Below are positions 1 to 5,489 of a stretch of DNA of 6,073 nt, piece by piece. The translations under genes were made by a program, and so were the position numbers. The stretch covers positions 1 through 6,073 of the forward strand of contig CAMNGO010000126.1 in the NCBI GenBank assembly GCA_946538445.1, in the 5' to 3' direction. Source of the DNA: an uncultured Lachnospiraceae bacterium. Lineage in GTDB: Bacteria > Bacillota > Clostridia > Lachnospirales > Lachnospiraceae. The first letter of the stretch is position 1, and each line of letters begins with the position of its first letter. Below the pieces are notes generated by a model. That model saw only the letters and a list, made by a program, of their open reading frames with translations. It made no database searches and was not told where the DNA came from.

Positions 1-443
1 TAAAGCGGTCCTTTCTCGCTGATCTGCTTCATATTCTTTGCGATCAGATCAAGGCTGGGATACAGGTTTTCTCTCATCTCATCAGTGAGGCCTTCTCCTG
101 CCAGCTCCAGCAAAACAGAAGCCTTGGATGCCAGCTGATCAACAACCTGCCTCCCCTCATCCGTCAGGATCAGAGGAGCGCGGTAACGGTTTTTCCCGTA
201 GGGTTCCAGGAGGCCTGCCTTCTGAAATGTGGAGATTGCCCTTGACACATCCCCTTTATCCCTCTGGCACAGTTCTGCAAGTTTTGCCGAGGTAATACCA
301 CGATCGGACCGGGAAAGAACGATCAGATACAGGGCATAACCGCCACGAAGACCATATTCTTTCATCTCTTCGGCAGCAATCTTATTCCAATAATGGGAAA
401 TATTAAATATGGAAATGGAAAACTGTTCAAATCTGTCTATCAT
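1..443 (-). CDS. MarR-family winged-helix transcriptional regulator (3' end at window edge)
   Basis: The protein starts MIDRFEQFSISIFNISHYWN and 147 whole codons are visible, followed by the two bases TA at the window edge. The stop may be the very next codon (TAA or TAG); 147 aa is a normal length for a MarR protein. The winged helix-turn-helix is clear: a first helix around residues 50-60 (TSAKLAELCQ), the recognition helix around 62-79 (DKGDVSRAISTFQKAGLL) and a wing at about 86-97 (RYRAPLILTDEG). The flanking N- and C-terminal helices would form the dimer interface. MarR proteins bind palindromic operators as dimers and usually repress their own operon. The ATG at 443 follows AGAGG (450-454) at 6 nt spacing, and that site overlaps the end of degV, so the two genes are almost certainly co-transcribed. 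The ligand cannot be read from sequence; a fatty-acid-related signal, as for FabT, is only a guess from the degV neighbour. Confidence 0.88.
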   Translation of the reverse strand, partial: MIDRFEQFSISIFNISHYWNKIAAEEMKEYGLRGGYALYLIVLSRSDRGITSAKLAELCQRDKGDVSRAISTFQKAGLLEPYGKNRYRAPLILTDEGRQVVDQLASKASVLLELAGEGLTDEMRENLYPSLDLIAKNMKQISEKGPL

Positions 444-455
444 GACTTACCTCTG

Positions 456-1298
456 TTACTTCTTATTCATAAAGAAAGCGATGGCCGCTGCTCCGGGGCC
501 CATATGACATCCGATGGAGGAACCGATCTGTGTAGTATCTGGCTGATCCACGTAACTTTCCCAGAGAGATTTACCCATTGCAATAAATTCCTGAAGCGGA
601 TTATCCTCCACTCCGGAATATCCCAACAGCAAAGGCATGGAATAGTCGATTCCTAACTCCTTTACCTTCTGGATCAGGAGTTTGTTGGCTTTCTTGATCC
701 CCCGTGCTTTTCCTGCCATAACCACCAGCCCGTCACGGATGGTAATCAGGGGTTTAATATTCAATATATTTCCGGCGATAGCTGCCGTCTTGGATACTCT
801 TCCGCCTTTCACAGCATACTTCAAGGTATCCATCCTGGCAAAGACACCGATATCAGCCTTCTTCTCTTCCAGATGGGCTGCCAGCCGGTCAAGACTCATC
901 CCGCGATCAACACACTGCAGGGCATACTCTGCCAGCACACCGGCGCCGATGGAAGCATTATAACTGTCCAGCACTCGGATATTAGGATAATCTTTCGCTG
1001 CGATACAGGCACTTTGATAAGTACCGGACAATCTGGAAGTCTGTGTGATCACAAGTCCTTCCTCCCCGTTCTCTCTAAGCTCTTTATATGCATTTTCAAA
1101 ATAAACCAGGGAAGGCTGGCTGGTCTTGGGCATGATATCACTGGACTCCAGTTTTCGGTAAAAAGAATCCCTGTCAATCGTCACCCCATCTATATATTCT
1201 GTCTCCCCAAAAGTCAGGGTTACAGGTACCTGAATGGTCCTGTTTTTAAAATGATCAGCCATATCGACTGCGGAATCCGTGACTATTCGAATGCTCAT
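456..1298 (-). CDS. DegV family protein (fatty-acid-binding, FakB-like)
   Basis: This 280-aa cytoplasmic protein has the hallmarks of the DegV/FakB family. It has an N-terminal IVTDSAVDM (residues 5-13), TSQPS (59-63), the SRLSGTYQSA segment (88-97), MDTLKYAVKGGRVSK (156-170) and a C-terminal HMGPGA (265-270). In FakB proteins the equivalent Thr/Ser of TSQPS, the Ser of SGT, the Arg of GGR and the C-terminal His surround the carboxyl group of a bound fatty acid. FakB hands that fatty acid to the kinase FakA to make acyl-phosphate for phospholipid synthesis. No FakA gene is in this window, which is common because DegV paralogs are scattered. The length is typical and the frame is intact. The ATG at 1298 is preceded by AGGGAG (1309-1314) at 10 nt. 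It is the first gene of a probable degV-marR operon. Which fatty acid it binds cannot be told. Confidence 0.93.
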   Translation of the reverse strand: MSIRIVTDSAVDMADHFKNRTIQVPVTLTFGETEYIDGVTIDRDSFYRKLESSDIMPKTSQPSLVYFENAYKELRENGEEGLVITQTSRLSGTYQSACIAAKDYPNIRVLDSYNASIGAGVLAEYALQCVDRGMSLDRLAAHLEEKKADIGVFARMDTLKYAVKGGRVSKTAAIAGNILNIKPLITIRDGLVVMAGKARGIKKANKLLIQKVKELGIDYSMPLLLGYSGVEDNPLQEFIAMGKSLWESYVDQPDTTQIGSSIGCHMGPGAAAIAFFMNKK

Positions 1299-1370
1299 AA
1301 TTATATTTCTCCCTATTATAAAGTTCTATCTCATCTATTTGAACAAATGTGATATGTATGATATCATTAT

Positions 1371-1384
1371 GTTGATTTGTCAAC
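1371..1384. promoter_or_regulatory. Operator-like repeat, copy 2 (just after degV start site)
   Basis: The plus strand reads GTTGATTTGTCAAC, a perfect inverted repeat of 5-bp arms (GTTGA/TCAAC) around TTTG. It lies at roughly +3 to +16 of the proposed degV transcript. Together with copy 1 it brackets the promoter, the usual layout for autorepression by a MarR dimer. The short TTGA...TCAA core resembles the sites of fatty-acid regulators such as FabT, but the similarity is too short to prove a link. Confidence 0.45.
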
Positions 1385-1393
1385 TTTATATAA

Positions 1394-1422
1394 ATTTTAT
1401 AACATATCGGCTGATAAGTCAA
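1394..1422 (-). promoter_or_regulatory. Candidate sigma-A promoter of degV-marR
   Basis: On the minus strand, TTGACT (1422-1417) is followed after 17 bp by TAAAAT (1399-1394). Each box matches the consensus at 5 of 6 positions. The predicted start is near 1387, giving a leader of about 88 nt before the degV ATG. A second TTGACA (1383-1378) lacks a good -10 box at proper spacing. Inferred from sequence only. Confidence 0.6.
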
Positions 1423-1423
1423 C
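1410..1423. promoter_or_regulatory. Operator-like repeat, copy 1 (over degV -35)
   Basis: The plus strand reads GCTGATAAGTCAAC, an imperfect inverted repeat with 5-bp half-sites (4 of 5 pairs match) around a 4-bp centre. It matches copy 2 at 11 of 14 positions in the same orientation, 39 bp away. It covers the -35 box of the proposed degV promoter, where a bound repressor would block RNA polymerase. The MarR protein encoded in the same operon is the obvious candidate binder; this is inference. Confidence 0.45.
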
Positions 1424-1449
1424 GTATCTGAATTTTTTATATTTTTCTA

Positions 1450-1478
1450 TTGACAAAAGCAAGGTCAGCCACTATTAT
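1450..1478 (+). promoter_or_regulatory. Sigma-A promoter of rpsT
   Basis: A perfect TTGACA (1450-1455) is separated by 17 bp from TATTAT (1473-1478), a 5-of-6 match to TATAAT. The expected start is near 1485, giving a leader of about 90 nt before the rpsT start codon. A strong promoter fits a ribosomal protein gene. It is divergent from the degV promoter, with about 28 bp between the two -35 boxes. Confidence 0.8.
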
Positions 1479-1486
1479 GTAATAGT
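1471..1486. repeat. Perfect palindrome over the rpsT -10 box
   Basis: ACTATTA (1471-1477) and TAATAGT (1480-1486) form a perfect 7-bp inverted repeat with only TG between. It covers the -10 box and the expected transcription start of rpsT. This could be an operator, or it may be a by-product of an AT-rich promoter. No binder is identified. Confidence 0.45.
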
Positions 1487-1490
1487 ATGT

Positions 1491-1522
1491 TTGCATTAAA
1501 CTACGTGTCTCATATAATGCAA
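1491..1522 (+). promoter_or_regulatory. Hairpin in the rpsT mRNA leader
   Basis: TTGCATTA (1491-1498) pairs perfectly with TAATGCAA (1515-1522), leaving a 16-nt loop. It lies within the proposed rpsT leader, about 40 nt upstream of the ribosome binding site. It has no T-tract, so it is not a terminator. It could be part of an S20 autoregulatory structure or an mRNA-stability element; the stem is AT-rich, so it would be only moderately stable. Confidence 0.4.
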
Positions 1523-1561
1523 TGCATGAATATTGAATCATATCAGATATATATCATTGTT

Positions 1562-1568
1562 GGAGGTG
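1562..1568 (+). promoter_or_regulatory. Ribosome binding site fixing the rpsT start
   Basis: GGAGGTG is complementary to the end of 16S rRNA and lies 6 nt before the TTG at 1575. It decides for that codon over the upstream in-frame TTG codons at 1533, 1557 and 1560. Confidence 0.9.
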
Positions 1569-1574
1569 TACAGA

Positions 1575-1838
1575 TTGGCTAATATCAAATCTGCGAAAAA
1601 AAGAATCTTAGTAATCGAGAAAAAGACTTTAAGAAATAAGGCTACAAAATCTAAAGTGAAGACCTATATCAAGAAGGTAGAGGCTGCCATCGCAGCACAG
1701 GATAAAGAAGCTGCCACAGTTGCTCTTAATGATGCAATCTCCGAGATCAGCAAGGCAACATCCAAGGGTATCTACCACAAGAATACAGCTTCCAGAAAGA
1801 TTTCCCGTCTTACAAAAGCTGTTAACAAATTAGCTTAA
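1575..1838 (+). CDS. rpsT: 30S ribosomal protein S20
   Basis: The 87-aa product begins (M)ANIKSAKKRILVIEKKTLRN and has the basic, helical composition of S20, which binds 16S rRNA early in small-subunit assembly. The conserved HKNTASRKISRLTKAVNKL tail is present. The start is the TTG at 1575: it gives the expected ANIKSAKKR N-terminus, sits 6 nt after GGAGGTG (1562-1568), and yields the family's normal length. The frame stays open upstream to a TTG at 1533, but that start would add 14 unrelated residues and swallow the ribosome binding site. A UUG start is notable because E. coli rpsT also uses UUG, and there it is needed for autoregulation by S20. The gene has its own promoter and terminator and is convergent with holA, as in Bacillus. 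Confidence 0.97.
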   Translation: MANIKSAKKRILVIEKKTLRNKATKSKVKTYIKKVEAAIAAQDKEAATVALNDAISEISKATSKGIYHKNTASRKISRLTKAVNKLA

Positions 1839-1850
1839 TCATGACATAAC

Positions 1851-1888
1851 AAACCCCGGAAAGAGCGGCTGCTTTCCGGGGTTTTCTT
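1851..1888 (+). terminator. rpsT intrinsic terminator, probably shared with holA
   Basis: A 13-bp perfect stem (1851-1863 with 1872-1884, GC-rich core CCCCGG/CCGGGG) closes an 8-nt loop and is followed by a T-rich run (TTTTCTTGT). It begins 12 nt after the rpsT stop. On the minus strand the same hairpin lies 11 nt after the holA stop, and its A-rich left arm supplies TTT followed by a weaker T-rich tail. It probably ends both convergent transcripts, more efficiently for rpsT. Confidence 0.93.
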
Positions 1889-1895
1889 GTATCTC

Positions 1896-2882
1896 TTACA
1901 CTTCTGACAATCTTACCAGCAGCATCTCCAGTCCAATCTGATCAGAGATGACACCGGTCTTGATCTCTTCTTCCAGTTTAATGGCCTGTTCCAGACAGGA
2001 TTCCAGCTGTTTCTGCTGATACAGACGTAGCTGGGAACCGTACCTTTTTACGGTAAAGGGAGGAATTCCTGCAGCTTTTGCTATCTCATCATCAGTCTTA
2101 TGGAGAGCCCGCATGGATTTGATGATCACCAGAATACGGTACTGACGGACGATCAGGTATAAAATATGCATGGGGGCTTCTCTCAGGAGCATAAGGTCAT
2201 TATAATAAGAAAGGGCCTTGTTCTGATCCTTCTGCGCCAATGCGGTTACCATATCGAAGATCTTATCCTGGATCTGGGCTGAAACAATCTGATCGATGGC
2301 TTCCCTGGTCACCTTTGTCTCCTCCCCCAGATAAGAGATCAGCTTTTCCGCTTCATTGCGGATCTGATACATGTTGTCTCCTACCAGGGAGAGAAAATAT
2401 CTGGCATCCTCCTCCCGGATCTGCTTCTTCTCTTTCCCAAGAATACGCACCAGAAAATGCAATAAGGTGTTGTCTTTTTGATTCTTCCGTAAGAATTCGG
2501 CCACATAGCCGTTCTTTTTAATCCATTTGTAGGATGCGGTACGCTTGTCCACCTCGGAATCACAGATGATGATACAGGTAGTCTCCGGAGAGTCCTGAAG
2601 AATCTTCAGAAATTCATCCTTTCCTGTCTTGAGTATGTTGGTGTACTGGAACAGGATGACCCTCTTCTGGCTGAAAAAAGGAAAGGTAGCAGCCAGATCC
2701 GCCACCTGTGCCAGGTCGATCTTCGCCTCATCATATCTGGTGAAATTCATCTCATCCCCCTCATGAAGGAGTGCAGATCTCAGCATCTGGCTTGCCTGAA
2801 AGATAAGATAGCCTTCATCACCGGTCAGAAGATATACTTTATGAAATTGGCCTTCTTTTATATTTTTACTGATTTCTTTCAT
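1896..2882 (-). CDS. holA: DNA polymerase III subunit delta
   Basis: At 328 aa this matches the usual length of the clamp-loader delta subunit, which opens the beta sliding clamp and helps load it onto DNA. The N-terminal AAA+-like domain shows YLLTGDEGYLI (residues 17-27) and FPFFSQKRVILFQ (about 67-79), the typical delta motif, with no Walker A, as expected for delta. The middle has VGDNMYQIRNEAEKLISYLG (about 167-186). The C-terminal collar domain shows IFDMVTALAQKDQNKALSYY followed by ILYLIVRQYRILVIIK and the final LEEEIKTG segment. The ATG overlaps the TGA of the upstream nudix gene by 4 bp (ATGA), with AAGGAA as a ribosome binding site inside that gene, so translation is probably coupled. 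Placement near comEC and opposite rpsT is the classic Firmicutes arrangement. Confidence 0.96.
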   Translation of the reverse strand: MKEISKNIKEGQFHKVYLLTGDEGYLIFQASQMLRSALLHEGDEMNFTRYDEAKIDLAQVADLAATFPFFSQKRVILFQYTNILKTGKDEFLKILQDSPETTCIIICDSEVDKRTASYKWIKKNGYVAEFLRKNQKDNTLLHFLVRILGKEKKQIREEDARYFLSLVGDNMYQIRNEAEKLISYLGEETKVTREAIDQIVSAQIQDKIFDMVTALAQKDQNKALSYYNDLMLLREAPMHILYLIVRQYRILVIIKSMRALHKTDDEIAKAAGIPPFTVKRYGSQLRLYQQKQLESCLEQAIKLEEEIKTGVISDQIGLEMLLVRLSEV

Positions 2883-3484
2883 TGTTCCTTAAGCATCTCC
2901 GAAAATGCATGGATCATCATAGCTGTAAATCCCCAGATGGTATAATCCTTGTACTGATAAAAAAGGGTGGTCTTCTCCATCTTCCGCCATTTATAATTCC
3001 TGCCTCCCACGATCCGGTCAAAAGGAAAATCATCACTGAAGACAGGTTGATAAGGAACCTGGTAGGCATCCGGTTTCTCTGAAAGAAAAAAGGAAATGGG
3101 AACCCGGAAAGTCTCAGAGACCTCCTCCTTGCTGAAAGTATCCCGGTAATCCTCCAGGACAGCCACATAGGAATAGATGATCACATTCCCGGCTCTCATG
3201 ATGTCAAAGGGGGCAATGATTCTAACCTGTTTTGGATCGATCAGAAGTTCTTCGCTGGTTTCCCTGATGGCTGTCTCCTCCGGCGTCTCCCCTGGCTCTA
3301 TAGCACCTCCCGGCAGACAGATATCCCCCGGCTGAGCCAGGATCTTTCTGGATCTGACTTCAAAGAGGATCTCATATTCCTCTTCTCCGGGAATGAGAGC
3401 GATGCAGACGGCACTTCGAAACCTTTCTTCGTCTCCGATTACCCCAGGGATATGATTCCGGATCTTATCTAATAAATCACTCAT
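2879..3484 (-). CDS. Nudix hydrolase, CoA pyrophosphatase type
   Basis: The 201-aa product carries a Nudix box at residues about 60-82. It has the G-x5-E spacing (GAIEPGE), then RE and EE at their required positions (RETSEEL); the glutamates bind Mg2+. Two box positions differ from consensus: Thr where a hydrophobic residue is usual, and Leu in place of the late Gly. The upstream segment FEVRSRKILAQPGDICLPGG resembles the extra motif of the CoA-diphosphatase group (RS..L...PG....PGG), which splits CoA into phosphopantetheine and 3',5'-ADP. The substrate is inferred from that motif. I chose the ATG at 3484, which overlaps the end of the arsC-like gene by 8 bp (ATGAGTGA). A TTG at 3499 in the same frame would add five residues but has no better ribosome binding site. 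It is the middle gene of a coupled three-gene run. Confidence 0.87.
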   Translation of the reverse strand: MSDLLDKIRNHIPGVIGDEERFRSAVCIALIPGEEEYEILFEVRSRKILAQPGDICLPGGAIEPGETPEETAIRETSEELLIDPKQVRIIAPFDIMRAGNVIIYSYVAVLEDYRDTFSKEEVSETFRVPISFFLSEKPDAYQVPYQPVFSDDFPFDRIVGGRNYKWRKMEKTTLFYQYKDYTIWGFTAMMIHAFSEMLKEQ

Positions 3485-3833
3485 CACCGAATTTCTCAAG
3501 CCATTCTGCTTCTTTAAACCCTACCAGGACCTGATCCCCATCCACCAGGATCGGTCTTTTCACCAACATCCCGTCGCTGGCCAGTAACGTGTACTGTTCT
3601 TCCTGGGTCATGGAAGGGATCTTATCCTTTAGCTGCATCTCTTTATAAAGCCTGCCACTGGTATTATAGAAGCGTTTTAAAGGAAGACCGCTTTTCTCAT
3701 GCCACTCCTTTAACTGATCATGGCCGGGATTCTCCTCAGCTATATTCTTCTCCTGATAACTTATGCCTTTCTCTTCCAACCATTTTTTTGCCTTTTTACA
3801 GGTCCCGCATCTCGGATAACAATATACTAACAT
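3477..3833 (-). CDS. ArsC/Spx-like thioredoxin-fold protein (arsenate reductase family)
   Basis: This 118-aa protein opens MLVYCYPRCGTCKKAKKWLE, giving a CxxC pair at C9 and C12 on the first beta-alpha unit of a thioredoxin fold. A further Cys is at position 5. It continues with the family segments GLPLKRFYNTSG (49-60), LVKRPIL (90-96, the cis-Pro loop with Arg before Pro) and VGFKEAEWLEKF (104-115). True ArsC enzymes reduce arsenate, Spx proteins bind RNA polymerase, and YffB-like members have no settled role. No ars operon genes are nearby and this looks like the small uncharacterised YffB-like type, so calling it an arsenate reductase would go too far. The ATG at 3833 follows a run of G residues (AGGGGG) at 7 nt. 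It is the first gene of the arsC-like, nudix, holA chain. Confidence 0.88.
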   Translation of the reverse strand: MLVYCYPRCGTCKKAKKWLEEKGISYQEKNIAEENPGHDQLKEWHEKSGLPLKRFYNTSGRLYKEMQLKDKIPSMTQEEQYTLLASDGMLVKRPILVDGDQVLVGFKEAEWLEKFGDE

Positions 3834-3898
3834 TATGATTCCCCCTGAATCTCTGATAGGACGATATCTTTTCTATCATCCCCTGTATTCGAAAGAAA
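3834..3898 (-). other. Gap between pap terminator and arsC-like gene
   Basis: These 65 bp contain the arsC-like ribosome binding site (complement of CCCCCT near 3841-3846) and a weak inverted repeat, TGATAG (3854-3859) with CTATCA (3873-3878). I see no convincing -35/-10 pair; TTTCGA with AAAGAT at 17 bp is the best and it is poor. The downstream genes may depend on a weak promoter here or on read-through from pap. Confidence 0.4.
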
Positions 3899-3919
3899 AA
3901 TCCCGGCCAAGCCGGGATT
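3893..3919 (-). terminator. Intrinsic terminator of pap
   Basis: On the minus strand AATCCCGGC and GCCGGGATT (3919-3911 with 3907-3899) form a perfect 9-bp stem with a 3-nt TTG loop, followed by a T-rich tract running to 3893 (ATTTTTCTTTC). It begins 5 nt after the pap stop codon. Confidence 0.92.
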
Positions 3920-3924
3920 ATCTT

Positions 3925-5397
3925 TTATTTGCAAGCTTCTTTAATGGCATCCACAACAATCCGCAAAGCCTTGATACGGGCATATTTCTTGTCGTTGGAC
4001 TCCAGGATATGCCACGGAGCAAACTCCGTGTTCGTCTTGCGGAGCATGTCATCGATGGCTTCCTCATACTGATCCCATTTCTCACGGTTTCTCCAGTCCT
4101 CGTCGGTGATCTTCCATTGCTTCTCAGGAGTATTCTGACGGTCTGTGAAACGGGCCAGCTGGGTCTCATTATCGATATGTACCCAGAACTTGATCACAAC
4201 AGCGCCCCAATCTGCCAGTTCCTTCTCGAACTCATTGATCTCATTGTAAGCCCGCTGCCAGTCATTCTCCGAGCAGAATCCCTCAATGCGTTCCACCATG
4301 ACTCTTCCGTACCAGGTACGGTCGAAGATGCCTATATGACCATCCTTGGGAAGGCGGTTCCAGAATCTCCACATGAAATGTCTTGCTTTCTCATGGGGTT
4401 CCGGACTGGCGATGGGGTGAACTTCAAATCCGCGGGGATCCAATGCAGCTGTGATTCTTTTGATATTACCGCCCTTGCCGGCAGCATCCCATCCTTCGTA
4501 AGCGATGATAACCGGAATCTTCTTCCGATATACTTTATTATGAAGCTTTTTCAGCTCTTCCTGAAGCAGCTTCAGCTCCCTGTCGTAATCTTCATCCGTC
4601 ATTTCCTTGCCTTCCATAACCACGTCTGCCAGTTTTGGAATCGGCAGAAGCGGGAAGGTATTCTGAAGGATCGGAACGGCCATGGAATGATTCTTAAGAG
4701 CGGTATCAATCCCCTGATTGATAAACTGCAGCACCTGCAGTTCGGCCCATTTGCTGTCTTCGGCATCGATGATATACCATGGTGCTACCGAACGGTTCGT
4801 GTCTTCCAGGTATGTGTCATAGATCTCTGAGAAGATCTCATAATTCTTGTTTTCTATTCTGTCATCTTTATTCACACGCCATCTGGTATTTTTGTTGGCA
4901 GCCAGGGCATTCAGTCTTCTCTTCTGTTCCTTCTTGCCGATCTGGAAGAAGAATTTCAGTACAAGATATCCGTTGTCATGGAGGGATCTCTCCATGGTAT
5001 TGATACTTTTGATCGTCTTCTTATAAGCTTCCTCATCCAGGTCTCCGTTAAAGACTCCGTTGGTCACTTCTTCCATCCAGTAAGTATCATAGAAAGTAAA
5101 TTTTCCGGCTTCCGGGATCTCAAGCAGATAACGATGAAGGAAAGGATATCTTTTCTCTTCTTTGGTAGGAGCATCCATCTTCTTCGTCTTAAAGAAACGA
5201 GGGTCGATGTTGCGGATCACTTTACCCAGAACGCTTCCCTTACCGGCTGCACCCCATCCTTCAAATATTACCATTACCGGCAGTTTTGCCTCTTTAATCT
5301 TCATCTGGTAACCCCCAAGTTCCTTGCGGGCTGCCTTGAGTTGTGTCTTCAGTTCTTCTTTTTCAGGCTTTACAGGTTTTACAAAATCATTTAACAT
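3925..5397 (-). CDS. pap: Polyphosphate:AMP phosphotransferase (tandem PPK2 domains)
   Basis: The 490-aa protein contains two PPK2 domains in tandem, the layout and length of polyphosphate:AMP phosphotransferase, which makes ADP from AMP using polyphosphate as donor. The C-terminal domain has a full Walker A, EGWDAAGKGG (301-310), and a Walker B/lid region, FDRTWYGRVMVERIEGF (358-374), so it is the likely catalytic half. The N-terminal domain keeps EGWGAAGKGS (46-55) but has Gly49 where the PPK2 Asp is expected, and its lid reads FYDTYWMEEV (102-111) without the Arg-rich pattern. It is probably structural, as reported for characterised two-domain members. No membrane segments are seen. The ATG at 5397 has an excellent GGGAGGAGA ribosome binding site. 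The gene has its own candidate promoter and a terminator, so it is probably a single-gene unit. It would help recycle AMP when energy is low. Confidence 0.93.
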   Translation of the reverse strand: MLNDFVKPVKPEKEELKTQLKAARKELGGYQMKIKEAKLPVMVIFEGWGAAGKGSVLGKVIRNIDPRFFKTKKMDAPTKEEKRYPFLHRYLLEIPEAGKFTFYDTYWMEEVTNGVFNGDLDEEAYKKTIKSINTMERSLHDNGYLVLKFFFQIGKKEQKRRLNALAANKNTRWRVNKDDRIENKNYEIFSEIYDTYLEDTNRSVAPWYIIDAEDSKWAELQVLQFINQGIDTALKNHSMAVPILQNTFPLLPIPKLADVVMEGKEMTDEDYDRELKLLQEELKKLHNKVYRKKIPVIIAYEGWDAAGKGGNIKRITAALDPRGFEVHPIASPEPHEKARHFMWRFWNRLPKDGHIGIFDRTWYGRVMVERIEGFCSENDWQRAYNEINEFEKELADWGAVVIKFWVHIDNETQLARFTDRQNTPEKQWKITDEDWRNREKWDQYEEAIDDMLRKTNTEFAPWHILESNDKKYARIKALRIVVDAIKEACK

Positions 5398-5442
5398 ACC
5401 CTTCTCCTCCCTGTAGTTATTTGTTACACTACTCCCAATATA

Positions 5443-5471
5443 ATTATACTATATTTCAGATTATTTTTGTA
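5443..5471 (-). promoter_or_regulatory. Candidate promoter of pap
   Basis: On the minus strand a perfect TATAAT (5448-5443) lies in a very AT-rich stretch. The -35 at 17 bp is weak (TACAAA, 5471-5466, 3 of 6). The start would be near 5436, giving a leader of about 39 nt. A 7-bp inverted repeat, ACACTAC (5426-5432) and GTAGTGT (5469-5475), flanks it, one arm touching the -35 and the other just after the start site. Confidence 0.5.
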
Positions 5472-5489
5472 GTGTTTAGATGAGATTTC

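Noticed and set aside
1315..1320. Perfect TATAAT on the minus strand just before degV
   Set aside because: A transcript starting from it would begin inside the AGGGAG ribosome binding site, and the -35 at 17 bp is weak (TTCAAA).
393..1352. Three plus-strand open frames opposite degV
   Set aside because: They are shadows of degV, with compositions unlike proteins and no supporting ribosome binding sites or motifs.
1358..1367. Palindrome ATGATATCAT upstream of degV
   Set aside because: A 10-bp AT-rich palindrome without a second copy or promoter overlap; expected often by chance in such a region.
3477..3833. Dedicated arsenate reductase or Spx regulator
   Set aside because: No ars genes are nearby and the family contains many members without either role, so a specific name is not justified.
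3835..4830. Long open frame of 331 codons on the plus strand
   Set aside because: It is antisense to the well-supported pap gene. Its product has no recognisable family motif, and no ribosome binding site was seen at its start. Long antisense frames are common opposite conserved genes.
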